A DNA stretch of 55,963 bases from Pseudomonadota bacterium (GCA_018818835.1 JAHIRD010000161.1:1-55963), one strand, 5' to 3'. Shown: positions 16,657 to 25,547, numbered from the stretch's first letter. Notes: generated from the letters alone by a model not told the origin. Translations and numbers: made by a program.

Positions 16657-18105
16657 ATGGAAACGTGTTTAACAGCGAAGGTGCAACCGGAAAATAAGCC
16701 CCACCCCCCCCCATCCGATTATGCTGTGTCAGGTGCTGCCACCTTGTTTGTGGTCAGTGCCGTTCAGTTTTTGACACCCTTTATGCTATCTGCCGTGGGG
16801 GTTGCCCTGCCATCCATCGCACAGGAGTTTTCAGCCAGTGCGGTGCAGCTTGGACTGGTGGAAACGGTCTATATTCTGGCCTTTTCACTATTTCTTCTTC
16901 CTGCCGGTCGCTTGGGGGATATCTATGGCAGGAAAAAAATATTTATCATCGGTATTCTGGTGTTCACACTGGGTACCTTGCTGGTGTCCCAGGCCTTTAC
17001 CATTGAAAGCTTTATCGTTTTTCGATTTCTCCAGGGCAGCGGCGGGGCCATGATCACCGGGACCAGTGTCGCCATCCTTTCGTCTGTTTTTCCGCCGGCC
17101 AAACGGGGACGGGCCATGGGGATCATTGTGGGCTGTATCTACCTGGGATTGTCCGCAGGACCAGTGCTTTCAGGGTTTATGATCACCCACTTGGGCTGGC
17201 GTTGTATCTTTTATTTTGGTGTGCTGGTGGAATGCCTGGCCCTTGTGCTGACCCTGTGGAAACTTAAGGGGGAATGGGCAGAAGCGCGGGGCGAGAGGTT
17301 TGATTTCCTGGGAACGTTTCTGTATTGTACCTCTCTGTTCTGCCTTATTTACGGGGCACTCCACCAGAAGCAGGGAGGGGTTTACTATCTGCTGATGGGT
17401 GTGGGTGTGACAGGGCTTCTTGGGTTTGTTGTCTTTGAATATCGGAGCGACTCTCCGATCCTTGATGTGGGCCTGATCATTCACAACCGGGTGTTTGCCT
17501 TCAGCAATCTGGCCACCCTGATCAATTATGCCGCATCCTTTGGTATCAGTTTTTTCTTTAGTTTATACCTTCAGGTGGTCAGGGGGTTTTCACCCCAGGC
17601 TGCCGGCATGGTTTTGATTATCCAGCCTGTGCTGCAGGCTATTTTGTCGCCTTTGTTTGGGCGATTGGCTGACCGGGTGTCTCCCCCTGGCCTTGCGACC
17701 TTGGGTATGGCCGTGTGTGCAATGGGTCTGGCCGTGGCCTCCCAGGTAACGGCCACAACGTCCATGCACGTGATCATGGGAATGCTGGGACTGATGGGGG
17801 TGGGTTTCGGTATTTTTGCATCGCCGAACATGACCACGGTCATGGGAAGTGTTTCCCCTAAACATTATGGAATCGCCTCCAGTTTTGTGGCCACCATGAG
17901 AACCCTGGGCATGCTTTGCTGTATGACTATCATCACGCTGATTTTCAATCATTTTATGGGAGATCATCCGGTGAGCCCGGAAACGCGATCTGCGTTTCTC
18001 GCCAGCATGCATATGAGCCTGAGGATCTTCAGTGGGCTTTGTGTGGTGGGGATAATTTTTTCACTGGGGCGGTTGAAACCGGTCTCTTTAAAAAGAAATG
18101 AGTAA
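16657..18105 (+). CDS. MFS multidrug exporter, DHA2 (EmrB/QacA) type
   Basis: 482 residues, nearly all hydrophobic helices (13-14 segments). The first 30 residues are soluble and Pro-rich. GRLGDIYGRKKIFIIGI is the MFS loop 2-3 motif A, and GSGGAMITGTSVAILSSVFP fits motif C of proton-driven drug exporters. The second half repeats the pattern with GRLADRVSPPGLATLG. Substrate cannot be predicted. It is the last gene of a possible run from 12426 and is followed by a clear terminator. Confidence 0.9.
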   Translation: METCLTAKVQPENKPHPPPSDYAVSGAATLFVVSAVQFLTPFMLSAVGVALPSIAQEFSASAVQLGLVETVYILAFSLFLLPAGRLGDIYGRKKIFIIGILVFTLGTLLVSQAFTIESFIVFRFLQGSGGAMITGTSVAILSSVFPPAKRGRAMGIIVGCIYLGLSAGPVLSGFMITHLGWRCIFYFGVLVECLALVLTLWKLKGEWAEARGERFDFLGTFLYCTSLFCLIYGALHQKQGGVYYLLMGVGVTGLLGFVVFEYRSDSPILDVGLIIHNRVFAFSNLATLINYAASFGISFFFSLYLQVVRGFSPQAAGMVLIIQPVLQAILSPLFGRLADRVSPPGLATLGMAVCAMGLAVASQVTATTSMHVIMGMLGLMGVGFGIFASPNMTTVMGSVSPKHYGIASSFVATMRTLGMLCCMTIITLIFNHFMGDHPVSPETRSAFLASMHMSLRIFSGLCVVGIIFSLGRLKPVSLKRNE

Positions 18106-18156
18106 TAGGACATATTGGACCTATAGGACTGATGGTGCCTATAGGTCCTTATTTTT
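18105..18156. terminator. Terminator built from 9-bp tandem repeat (array 1)
   Basis: GGACCTATAGG (18117-18127) and CCTATAGGTCC (18138-18148) form a perfect 11-bp stem with a 10-nt loop, followed by TTATTTTT. The same bases are five 9-bp units of the ATAGGACCT type starting at 18105. It lies between the MFS gene (plus) and the unknown gene on minus, whose stop is at 18155, so it can act in both directions. Confidence 0.85.
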
Positions 18157-18559
18157 AATGTTCAGTGAGGCAGGACTCGACCAGCGTCATTTCATTGGGA
18201 CGGACCGGTCTCCAGGATGTCCCGTAAACGGGTGTTTTGCCCATATGGCTGACAGGCTTGACCACAGCGGCTCCCTGCTCGGGGTTCCGGGGTGAACCTT
18301 CGATCCACAGGACCTTTTCCACATCAATGTTGAAATGCTCACACACGGACAAGGCGAATTTTTCAAAGGTGTTTTTTATGCTGAAACCATCTCCTGTTTC
18401 AGTCAAGATGCACACATAGGGTTTGATGATGGCCACTCCCGGCATTCTGTCCTGGAGATTAACAAGCTTGATCTGATACGATCCGGGCCACCAGCTTATG
18501 GGCATGCCTGCGCCTCTTTTTTTTCCATCCCATTCGTATTTTCCTTCAAAAATTACCAT
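18155..18559 (-). CDS. Hypothetical soluble protein
   Basis: 134 residues, family not recognised. Visible features: MVIFEGKYEWDGKKRGAGMP at the start, then PISWWPGSYQIKLVNLQ, FEKFALSVCEHFNIDVEKV and LWIEGSPRNPEQGAAVVKPV. No signal peptide or membrane segment. The frame is open to 18652, but the ATG at 18559 has AGGAG five to six bases upstream and starts the part that looks coding. It follows cooS by position on the same strand but is downstream of it by 120 bases, so co-transcription is possible. Confidence 0.75.
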   Translation of the reverse strand: MVIFEGKYEWDGKKRGAGMPISWWPGSYQIKLVNLQDRMPGVAIIKPYVCILTETGDGFSIKNTFEKFALSVCEHFNIDVEKVLWIEGSPRNPEQGAAVVKPVSHMGKTPVYGTSWRPVRPNEMTLVESCLTEH

Positions 18560-18679
18560 ATGCCGCTCCTTTTTTTCCGGTGGACCACAACGTAATGGGA
18601 CCTGTCTTTTCCCATATACCATGGGAAAAGACAGGGTTCCCTTAACCAACATAAAACGTTAAACCAATGGTTTCAAGGT

Positions 18680-20641
18680 TTAGATTTGAATCTCCCTTCG
18701 GTCGGACATATCCAACAGGACTCGTTCCTTGGATTTGTCTATACCCAGAGCCGCTCTTTTTTTGTCGATATGTGCAATCATCATGTGCGCCATTTCAATG
18801 GGGTCCACCGCATGGCCCCATTTACCAAAGCCCTGTTTCTCAAGCCCGTCGAACAGTAGATCATGGAATTTGGTGCCTTTGACAATAGGGAAACCCACAC
18901 CGAATACCGTGTATACGCCGGATGCCACAAAATACTGGCCTATGGCAATGGCTTTTTCACTCATCCATTCAGGTGCTGCACCGGCAGCCGGAAGGTCGGC
19001 AATGGAATGACCCAGTCCGCCGGCCTTGACCATGGCTGTGGCGGCAATGAGAATTCGGGTATTGTCCACGCAGGATCCCAGACCCAGGATGGGGGGCATG
19101 CCCACGGCTTCACAGACTTCCCGCAGGCCAGGGCCAGCCAGATGGGCTGCTTCGGGTATCAGCATACCTTCCTTGGCCAATGCAATCTGAGAACATCCTG
19201 TCTGGAGAACCAGAACATCGTTTTTAATCAGTTCCCTGACCAGAGCGATGTGGGCGGAATCCTGTTTAACCCTGGGGTTCACGCAGCCCACAACACCGGC
19301 CACACCACGGATTCGCCCGTTGATGATGTTGTCATTCAAGGGCGTGTACCCACCCCTGAAGCTACCGCCCAGCATGTAGTTGATGTATTCGTATGTGAAA
19401 CCGTGTACCCCCTTGGTGGCTTTCTTGGGAATGACCACGGGTTTGGAACGGGTGGCGAATCGTGCAATGGCCTTGGTCACAATCTCATCGGTACAGTCCC
19501 TGGCTTTGTGTTCATCAAATTCAATGTGTAGGGCCCCTTCAATCATGCATCTGGGGTTGGTGGTGATCAACGGCGTGTCATAACACTCGGCTACGGCAGT
19601 CAACCCTTGCTTGATGCACTGAATATCCACGGCCATGGCATCAACTGCGCCAGTGACCATGATCGCTTCGGTGGAGCCGAAATTTCCTGCATGGGGTATG
19701 CCGTGACGGGACATCATTTCCGCACCGGAGCAGCACATGCCCACAAGATTGAGGCCGGCCGCACCTTTTTCCTTGGCAATTTTAATAAAGAATGGATCAT
19801 TCACGGTCTGGAGCATGGACTCGAACAAATTGGGCTCGTGGCCATGGATGATGATATTCACCATGTTTTCTTTGAGAACACCCATGTCAACTTCGGCCAG
19901 GACCGGTGACGGGGTTCCGAACATGATATCGGACAGATCCGTTGCAATCATGGAGCCCCCCCAGCCATCGGCCAGGGCAGTCCGACTGATCTGGCGGGTG
20001 ATGTTTTCGTAATGCTGGTCGCAGCCCATGTGGGTCCGGCTCATAATTTCCATGACTTCCTTGGGAGCGCTTCGGGGGACAATGCCGTGTTTTCGCCAGA
20101 GTTCCACTGTTTTTGCCGGGGCACGCTTGATAAAAGGAATTTCCCCGTGGAGCTGGGTGTAGGTTTTAAGCAACTCTTCGTAGAGAGCCTGGGCCATTTC
20201 TGGGATAGACTTGTCCTTGACGTCCAGCTCCAGAGACAGGCAGAGATCTTCAAGCTTCACAGGGTCCTTAATGGTATAATCGCTTATTTTTCCGTTGGCC
20301 ACATCCCGGAATAATTCAAGAATGGCCAGGCCGTGATCGCTGTGGGCGGCTGTTCCTGCCGCCACCATCCGGGCAAAATTACGTGCCATGATGGTGTCGA
20401 TGGTGGCTCCGCAGACCCCCACTTTTCCGTATGGTGTTTTAGAATTCAGGCGACAGGGGCCCATATAACACATTTTGCAGCAGGCCGATTCCGCTCCGAT
20501 TGGGCAGGGTTTCATATCCACAGCCCTGTCCCATGCTGTTTTGACTCCGTCTTTTCTGGCTTTTTCGAGCATTGTCCGGGTGGACTCGCAGCTGGTAAGG
20601 TCAGAAATCATTGGGAGTATTTTATCATCATTTTTTAACAT
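18680..20641 (-). CDS. cooS: Anaerobic Ni-Fe carbon monoxide dehydrogenase, catalytic subunit
   Basis: CooS oxidises CO to CO2 at a [Ni-4Fe-4S] C-cluster and passes electrons through B- and D-clusters. The 653-residue product has the complete ligand set: D/B-cluster Cys 46, 54, 55, 58, 63 and 77 (spacing identical to known CooS), and C-cluster His 268 (IIIHGHEP), Cys 304 (GMCCSGAEM), 342 (DIQCIKQG), 453 (VGCVNP), 483 (QTGCSQ) and 524 (GSCVDN). AAGGAG precedes the ATG at 20641. No cooC, cooF or acetyl-CoA synthase gene is adjacent, so it appears as a monofunctional enzyme needing ferredoxin and maturation from elsewhere. Confidence 0.97.
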   Translation of the reverse strand: MLKNDDKILPMISDLTSCESTRTMLEKARKDGVKTAWDRAVDMKPCPIGAESACCKMCYMGPCRLNSKTPYGKVGVCGATIDTIMARNFARMVAAGTAAHSDHGLAILELFRDVANGKISDYTIKDPVKLEDLCLSLELDVKDKSIPEMAQALYEELLKTYTQLHGEIPFIKRAPAKTVELWRKHGIVPRSAPKEVMEIMSRTHMGCDQHYENITRQISRTALADGWGGSMIATDLSDIMFGTPSPVLAEVDMGVLKENMVNIIIHGHEPNLFESMLQTVNDPFFIKIAKEKGAAGLNLVGMCCSGAEMMSRHGIPHAGNFGSTEAIMVTGAVDAMAVDIQCIKQGLTAVAECYDTPLITTNPRCMIEGALHIEFDEHKARDCTDEIVTKAIARFATRSKPVVIPKKATKGVHGFTYEYINYMLGGSFRGGYTPLNDNIINGRIRGVAGVVGCVNPRVKQDSAHIALVRELIKNDVLVLQTGCSQIALAKEGMLIPEAAHLAGPGLREVCEAVGMPPILGLGSCVDNTRILIAATAMVKAGGLGHSIADLPAAGAAPEWMSEKAIAIGQYFVASGVYTVFGVGFPIVKGTKFHDLLFDGLEKQGFGKWGHAVDPIEMAHMMIAHIDKKRAALGIDKSKERVLLDMSDRREIQI

Positions 20642-21048
20642 GTTTATCTCCTTGGGATATGGGGGGTGAAAACAAAAATTCAAACCCGTTATGATTGAAA
20701 GCGGGCTTAAAAGGTTTACTCTTGTGGTAGAGCAAGATATATGCCAGCAGAATGAATCAGCCAGCCATCATGCGTCCACAAGTGACTCATGAATCCTATG
20801 GCGAGAATTAAAAAATAATCCGGCGATACAACGTAAGAGATAATCGGTTGAGACGAAGAGAATGAAAAATGTGAGCACGAGAGATAGTAATGTCTTTCTA
20901 ATCTACCATGCCCGATTGAAAATAAAAAGAATAAATGTAAGAATAATCTGTGAAGAAGGTTTTATTAGGAAGAGAAATTTGATAGTATGATAAGTATTTT
21001 AAAGCTGAATTATCAGGGGAGTGCTCCATTAAATAATAAGGAACAACA
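20642..21048. other. Divergent intergenic region cooS / DHH gene
   Basis: 407 bases holding the promoters of cooS (minus) and the DHH operon (plus). A weak hairpin (CCCG...CGGG near 20696-20720) lies close to cooS. No CooA/RcoM-type TGTC-N-GACA palindrome, riboswitch or strong -35/-10 pair was found. Confidence 0.5.
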
Positions 21049-22032
21049 ATGACTATTTCAGCATCAGAACGGCTCCGGAAATTTTACGGCGTATTTAAAA
21101 ACGATGATCAGGTTCTGGTTGCCATTAATGCGGATCCTGACGCCATCGGAGCGGCCCTTGCTGTGAAACGGCTGTTGTGGCGGAGGGTGGCTTCGGTGTC
21201 CATCTGCAGTGTCAATACAGTGAAACGGCCGGATAATGTGGCCATGGTCGAGCTTCTTGGCGTGAATCTCCTTAAGGCGGTTGATGTTTCAAAAACGAAT
21301 TATTCCCGTTTTGTGATTGTGGATTCCCAGAAGGACCATCATGAGCTTTTCAAGAAATATGAATTTGATGTGATCATTGACCATCACCCCCCGGGCAAAC
21401 ATAAAGCGGCTTTTACAGATATCCGGCCTGAGTACGGAGCCACCTCAAGCATGATGACCGAATATATAAAGGCTGCGAAAATCAGACCGTCCATGAAGCT
21501 TGCCACAGCCCTTTTCCTGGGCATAAAGACAGATACCAATGATTTCCAACGAAGGGCCTTTGGGGAGGATGTCAAAGCCTTTCAGTTTCTTTTCAAACAT
21601 ATCAATTTGAATTTGGTCCAGAAAATCGAATATGCGGAAATTAATCCCGGGTTTCTTAAATATTTTCAGATCGCTTTTAATACACGGGTGATGAGGCGAG
21701 GAAGGGTCTATGTCCATCTGGGGCACGTGGGGACACCCGATGTCTGCGTTCTGGTGGCTGATTTTTTCATGAAGGTCAAGGGCGTGGGCTGGTCCTTTGT
21801 CTCAGGGATTTTTGGGAAAAAGCTGGTGGTGATTTTTAGAAATGACGGCATGCGGACAAATGCCGGCAAGGTGGCGGAAAAAAGTTTTGGGAAACTGGGG
21901 TCGGCCGGTGGCCACAAAAGTATGGCCAGGGCCGAAGTGCCCCTGTGCGCCCTTCAGGGACAGGTTGATTTTGATCACGACAAAAAAATGCTTCGATGGT
22001 TGATTGAGAGAATCGAGCAGAAAAAATCATGA
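21049..22032 (+). CDS. DHH/DHHA1 family phosphoesterase (NrnA-like)
   Basis: 327 residues. DHH-superfamily motifs run in order: VAINADPDAIGAALAVKRLL (motif I), FVIVDSQ (motif II), DVIIDHHPPGKHK (the DHH motif), and a C-terminal DHHA1-type GSAGGHKSMARAEVPL. Such proteins hydrolyse short oligonucleotides, pAp or cyclic dinucleotides with Mn2+; which substrate applies here is not evident. AAGGAA precedes the ATG. Its stop overlaps the start of the TIGR02757 gene (ATGA), so the two are translationally coupled. Confidence 0.9.
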   Translation: MTISASERLRKFYGVFKNDDQVLVAINADPDAIGAALAVKRLLWRRVASVSICSVNTVKRPDNVAMVELLGVNLLKAVDVSKTNYSRFVIVDSQKDHHELFKKYEFDVIIDHHPPGKHKAAFTDIRPEYGATSSMMTEYIKAAKIRPSMKLATALFLGIKTDTNDFQRRAFGEDVKAFQFLFKHINLNLVQKIEYAEINPGFLKYFQIAFNTRVMRRGRVYVHLGHVGTPDVCVLVADFFMKVKGVGWSFVSGIFGKKLVVIFRNDGMRTNAGKVAEKSFGKLGSAGGHKSMARAEVPLCALQGQVDFDHDKKMLRWLIERIEQKKS

Positions 22033-22814
22033 AACAGAGGCTTGAGGATCTTTATTCCACCTATAACCGCAGGTGTTATGTCCATCCGGACCCCCTTGAG
22101 TATGTCTATCATTTTGAAGCGCGATCCGATCGTGAAATTGCAGGCCTCATCGCCTCGGCATTTGCCTTTGGGCGGGTGTCCCAGATTCTTCTGACCCTGG
22201 AACGTGTGTTTACGATCATGGGTCCATCCCCATCAACATATCTTGAACACGCCAGTCGCAAAAGTCTGAGTAAGGATTTCAACGGGTTTGTATACCGTTT
22301 TGTCAGGGACAGGCATGTGGTAGATTTGCTGATGGGGATAAAAGATCTGGTGGCAGATTTTGGGTCCCTTGAAAACAGCTTTGTTTATAAACTGTCTCAC
22401 GATGATGAGACAGTTGTCCCTTCCATGTGTTTCTTTGTGAAACAGTTGCTAAAAAATCACCGTGATCCCGGGTACCTTTTAGCCCTTCCGGAAAAGGGAA
22501 GCGCCTGTAAACGCATGAATCTTTTTTTGCGCTGGATGGTCAGAAAGGATGATGTGGATACGGGGGCCTGGACATGCCTGTTGCCTGAGCGGCTGATCAT
22601 TCCCCTGGACACGCATATGCACAAGATCTCCCGGAATTTAGGACTGACCACCCGTAACCAGGCCGATATGAAAACGGCCCTTGATATTACACAGGCCTTT
22701 GGACACATCAACCCCGCTGACCCTGTGAAATACGATTTTGCCCTGACACGATTCGGCATCCGGGATGATCTGGATTTGTCTCGGATTCCGGGATTTTTCA
22801 AAGGGGGCAGGTAA
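22029..22814 (+). CDS. TIGR02757 (DUF2400) family protein
   Basis: 261 residues. The family pattern is seen in YVHPDPLEYVYHFEARSDRE, AGLIASAFAFGRVSQIL, KRMNLFLRWMVRKDDVDTG, and LIIPLDTHMHKISRNLGLT with a final DPVKYDFALTRFGI. Members are often distantly related to HhH-GPD type helical proteins; the lines RWMVRKDD and LDTH.HK suggest a nucleic-acid role, but none is proven. It overlaps the DHH gene by four bases, a pairing that suggests a shared nucleic-acid task. The 9-bp array 2 follows it. Confidence 0.9.
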   Translation: MKQRLEDLYSTYNRRCYVHPDPLEYVYHFEARSDREIAGLIASAFAFGRVSQILLTLERVFTIMGPSPSTYLEHASRKSLSKDFNGFVYRFVRDRHVVDLLMGIKDLVADFGSLENSFVYKLSHDDETVVPSMCFFVKQLLKNHRDPGYLLALPEKGSACKRMNLFLRWMVRKDDVDTGAWTCLLPERLIIPLDTHMHKISRNLGLTTRNQADMKTALDITQAFGHINPADPVKYDFALTRFGIRDDLDLSRIPGFFKGGR

Positions 22815-22836
22815 ATTATTCTTGACCGATAATGAG

Positions 22837-22881
22837 ATGGGACTCATAGGACCCATGGGACCCATGGGACTTATGGGACCT
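22837..22881. repeat. 9-bp tandem repeat, array 2
   Basis: Five units of the ATGGGACCY type (atgggactc, ataggaccc, atgggaccc, atgggactt, atgggacct). It begins 23 bases after the TIGR02757 stop and before the convergent nitroreductase gene. CCCATGGG palindromes inside allow a hairpin. Confidence 0.85.
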
Positions 22882-22922
22882 ATGATTATCCGCCAGAAAA
22901 CTAATGTTATTTGAGTGAAAAA

Positions 22923-23555
22923 CTATTCGAAGGTAACAAGGATTTCGTCGGCTGTTTTGCGCCATTTGGCGGGCGCACGTTCTTTGCTTTCATCAAAATA
23001 ACCCACGGCGATCAGGACGGGAATCCAGTACTGGTCCGGAATATGAAATTCCTCGCGGACGCCCTCATGGTCGAATCCGTCCATGGGGTGGGTATCAAGT
23101 CCAAGGCTTTTGGCGGCCAGCATCAGAGCCATGGCGAAAAAACCTGTGTTTTTACACGCAAAGGCAAGTTCGCTTTCCTTGCTTTGACCATAAAGCTTTT
23201 TCCGTGCCTTTCCAAACCAGTCCCGGCTTTCTTCTTTGGCTGTGCCGGCCTTGATCATTTCCTGGAAATTTCGTTCAACAAAGGGGTTATCGTCTGTCCA
23301 CCCGCTTCGGTCTGCAAGAACAATAAGGGTTACGGGTGCTTCACTGACCTTGGGCTGTCCCATGGCCAGCTTCTGGAGACGCAGTTTGTCTTCCTTATTT
23401 CTTAAAGCCATGAGGCTCCAGGGTTGGAGATTGAAGCTGGACGGGGTTTTGGCTGCCATGTCAATGGCTTGCTTCAACAGGCTGTCCGGAACATCTTTTG
23501 TTGTATCAAAGAAGTTCACGGCCCGTCTGCTGGTGATCACCTGTGAGAATTCCAT
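22923..23555 (-). CDS. Nitroreductase family protein
   Basis: 210 residues. FMN-dependent nitroreductase features: VITSRRAVNFFDTTKDVPDS at the N terminus (SRRSVR-type phosphate-binding Arg cluster), AAKTPSSFNLQPWSLMAL (FMN contact), ALMLAAKSLGLDTHPMDGFD, and the C-terminal PVLIAVGYFDESKERAPAKW. Family members reduce nitroaromatics, quinones or flavins with NAD(P)H, usually as dimers. AAGGA precedes the ATG. A single-gene unit between convergent repeats and a small gene. Confidence 0.93.
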   Translation of the reverse strand: MEFSQVITSRRAVNFFDTTKDVPDSLLKQAIDMAAKTPSSFNLQPWSLMALRNKEDKLRLQKLAMGQPKVSEAPVTLIVLADRSGWTDDNPFVERNFQEMIKAGTAKEESRDWFGKARKKLYGQSKESELAFACKNTGFFAMALMLAAKSLGLDTHPMDGFDHEGVREEFHIPDQYWIPVLIAVGYFDESKERAPAKWRKTADEILVTFE

Positions 23556-23686
23556 GTTTGATTATCCTTAAATCATAGATTCAAAATAAATACTACGGGA
23601 GCAAGGATTCCCGATACGAACGGGGGCTTACTCCCGGATGAGGTCAGTCGTAAAAACGAGGGTCAATTATTCCAAATAAACGCGCT

Positions 23687-23872
23687 TTATTCTTCTATCA
23701 CAAACCGAGCAAATGAACTCTTAACCGGTACATATTCGCCAACAGGGACGAGCTTTTTATTGAATTTTGAGCAGTCAACAACCGTGTTCCAAAGTTTCTC
23801 AAGACTTGCTTTTTCCTGATCATTTTCAGGTGTGAATTCCACAAGGTTTTTATCCAAATTGATTTTCATCAT
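23687..23872 (-). CDS. Small conserved-looking protein of unknown function
   Basis: 61 residues, MMKINLDKNLVEFTPENDQE at the start and LVPVGEYVPVKSSFARFVIE at the end. Similar short proteins are, as far as I can recall, common in Desulfobacterota, but I know no function. GGAGGTG precedes two adjacent ATGs (23872 and 23869); the second has the better spacing. The composition (no runs, regular amphipathic pattern) supports a real gene. Confidence 0.7.
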   Translation of the reverse strand: MMKINLDKNLVEFTPENDQEKASLEKLWNTVVDCSKFNKKLVPVGEYVPVKSSFARFVIEE

Positions 23873-24155
23873 TCACCTCCATAAACATTAATAGATGGGT
23901 TTGGTTGGCTCATTTTTTAGTATTCTTATTTCAAGTATAAACAAAAATCGTGCCGACGGTAAACGAAACATCGTTGTTTAAGTATGGCTTTTACAGAACG
24001 TTCTTTTTGTAGGAGAGCAACTGTGTCTTGAATTCGTACACAGGCTGTGAAGATCAGATAATTTCATCATACACAAAAGGCAGGATGAAAACAATCGTCT
24101 TTCAATGGGAAAACATCATAATTCTTAGAAGAATGAGCAAGGCTTTTTATAATGC

Positions 24156-24309
24156 TGCTGAACTCGCAAAAAATATAAAGATGGCTATGGAAAAAGGCCC
24201 ATAGGCAAGGCATAGAGTTTGGGCGGGGTTACGGCATACGTGAAGCGTATGTCGAACGTCCGGCTAAACACTATAACGCCGCATATGGGACTTTTTACGA
24301 CGCCATCAG
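24156..24309. repeat. MITE-like repeat B, copy 2
   Basis: Same plan as copy 1: degenerate left end (CTGAACTCGCAAAAAATAT), GATGGCTATGGAAAAAGGCC, CATAGAGTTTGGGCGGGG, ACGTCCGGCTAAACACTATA, and right end GGACTTTTTACGACGCCATC. The left end has decayed more than the right. It ends 62 bases before the 59-aa gene. The space 23873-24155 shows nothing else. Confidence 0.8.
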
Positions 24310-24371
24310 TGTTGGCATGGGTTGTGCATTTGAATATAGTCGACACTATCAAACGTATGAAAGGAGACACC

Positions 24372-24551
24372 ATGACATCTCTAAAACGGAAACGAAACGA
24401 AAAGAATACACATACCGTGAAACGCTCTTTGAATCTCTACCAACTGATCGAAGCCGTGGATTCCGAAGTGGAACCCGGAGAAAAAGACATGGTCCCTTTT
24501 ATTGTCAGCCATATCCTATCCTCCTACAACGCAACACTCAGGACCCATTAA
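24372..24551 (+). CDS. Small basic protein, unknown
   Basis: 59 residues: MTSLKRKRNEKNTHTVKRSL, then NLYQLIEAVDSEVEPGEKDM and VPFIVSHILSSYNATLRTH. Basic start, acidic middle, hydrophobic helix near the end. The start is set by AAAGGAG seven bases before ATG 24372; the longer frame upstream runs through repeat B and is artefactual. Its stop codon is inside the left arm of a perfect hairpin. No family recognised. Confidence 0.72.
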   Translation: MTSLKRKRNEKNTHTVKRSLNLYQLIEAVDSEVEPGEKDMVPFIVSHILSSYNATLRTH

Positions 24552-24582
24552 ACGTCTCCTCCCAACAGGGAGACGTTTAATG
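24547..24582. terminator. Perfect 14-bp hairpin overlapping the stop of the 59-aa gene
   Basis: CATTAAACGTCTCC (24547-24560) and GGAGACGTTTAATG (24569-24582) pair perfectly around an 8-base loop. The stop codon TAA (24549-24551) is in the stem. No U tract follows, so it may protect the mRNA end rather than stop transcription. A fragment of repeat B (CCCATAGCCATCTTTCG, TTTTTTACGAGTT) lies just beyond, 24627-24656. Confidence 0.65.
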
Positions 24583-24655
24583 ACCACCACCCTGGGCCGG
24601 GGGCTTTCAGCCGCCTCCGGCCTTTTCCCATAGCCATCTTTCGATTTTTTACGAG

Positions 24656-25273
24656 TTAATCAATTTTCATCAGATCCTTGGACATCTGGACAACGGTTTC
24701 GGCCGTAAGAAAATCCTTACCAACATACTCATTGACAAAAACCATGGAAAAATACTGGCTGATGAACATGCCGGCAAGCATGCGGGAATTCATCTGGCTT
24801 TTGGAAACGCCCTTGGCTTTCATGGTGTCGATGGCGTCTTCGGCGCTCTGTATCATCCCTTCAAGGAACTTGGTTACCAGATCGTCAAATTCAGGGAAAA
24901 CGCGGTAGCTGAAAATGTGAACGAGAAACATGGACTTGTCCGGGTTGTTGATGACAAAGTCCACATACGAAACGGCAATGGCCTTGATGTATCCGATGTC
25001 GTCTTTTTTGTTTTTCTCAAGCTCTTTATGCCAGGTTTCAAGGAGTTTGCCGATGATGGAATACACGCACTCCATAAACAAGTCCTGTTTGTTTTTGAAA
25101 TGGCCGTAAATAGTCCTTTCAGTGACATGGGCGTTTTTAGCGATCCGGGCTGTGGTGGTTGCAACATAGCCTTTGCTGTTGAACAGCTTGATGGCGGCAT
25201 CCAGGATCTCCTGGTGGCGGCGTTGGTATTCCAGATATTTATCCTTGGTCTTGTCGACGATGTTTCCTTTCAC
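24656..25273 (-). CDS. TetR/AcrR family regulator
   Basis: 205 residues. The DNA-binding helix-turn-helix is at residues about 20-65 (QEILDAAIKLFNSKGYVATT, then RIAKNAHVTERTIYGHFKNK), classic TetR. The C-terminal helical ligand domain contains FVINNPDKSMFLVHIFSY, as in fatty-acid or acyl-CoA responsive members. GTG start at 25273, with GGAG upstream. Repeat B copy 3 lies between it and the divergent SCP2-like gene. I infer that it controls the SCP2-like genes nearby, which share a promoter element; its own target is not proven. Confidence 0.92.
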   Translation of the reverse strand: MKGNIVDKTKDKYLEYQRRHQEILDAAIKLFNSKGYVATTTARIAKNAHVTERTIYGHFKNKQDLFMECVYSIIGKLLETWHKELEKNKKDDIGYIKAIAVSYVDFVINNPDKSMFLVHIFSYRVFPEFDDLVTKFLEGMIQSAEDAIDTMKAKGVSKSQMNSRMLAGMFISQYFSMVFVNEYVGKDFLTAETVVQMSKDLMKID

Positions 25274-25323
25274 CCTTACTCCGTCTCCCTGTGGTCAAAG
25301 CGTTTGGCGTTAAACGTTGAATA

Positions 25324-25482
25324 TTGATGAGCTCCTAAAAAGTCGACAGATGGATGGCTATGGAAAAAGGTCCATAGGCAAGGCATAGTGTTTGGGTGGG
25401 CGTGAAGACATACTTGGTCGTATGTCGAACGTCCGGCCAAACACTATAACGCCGCATATGGGACTTTTTACGACGCCATCAA
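25324..25482. repeat. MITE-like repeat B, copy 3
   Basis: The best-preserved copy, 159 bp, from TTGATGAGCTCCTAAAAAGT to GGACTTTTTACGACGCCATC-AA. The flanks extend the symmetry (AATA on the left, TATT on the right). It lies between the divergent TetR and SCP2-like genes and ends three bases before a TTGACA box. Confidence 0.85.
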
Positions 25483-25484
25483 TA

Positions 25485-25547
25485 TTGACAATGACGGCTT
25501 CATGCCATACAGTGCCCACTATAATTCAATACTTGATTACTATACAT
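25485..25547 (+). promoter_or_regulatory. Promoter and shared element of the first SCP2-like gene
   Basis: TTGACA (25485-25490), 17-bp spacer, TACAGT (25508-25513). Then TGCCCACTA (25513-25521) and TGATTACTATACAT (25534-25547), whose starts are 21 bp apart. The same layout is found at 27498-27539. The 12-mer ATATTGACAATG opens both. The TGATTACTATACAT element is a candidate operator. Confidence 0.65.

Noticed and set aside
20642-21048. CO-sensor (CooA) operator upstream of cooS
   Set aside because: No TGTC-N6-8-GACA palindrome could be found in the region.
22638-22865. Minus frame starting MGPMGPMSP
   Set aside because: Same cause: translation of the 9-bp array 2 fused to antisense of the TIGR02757 gene.
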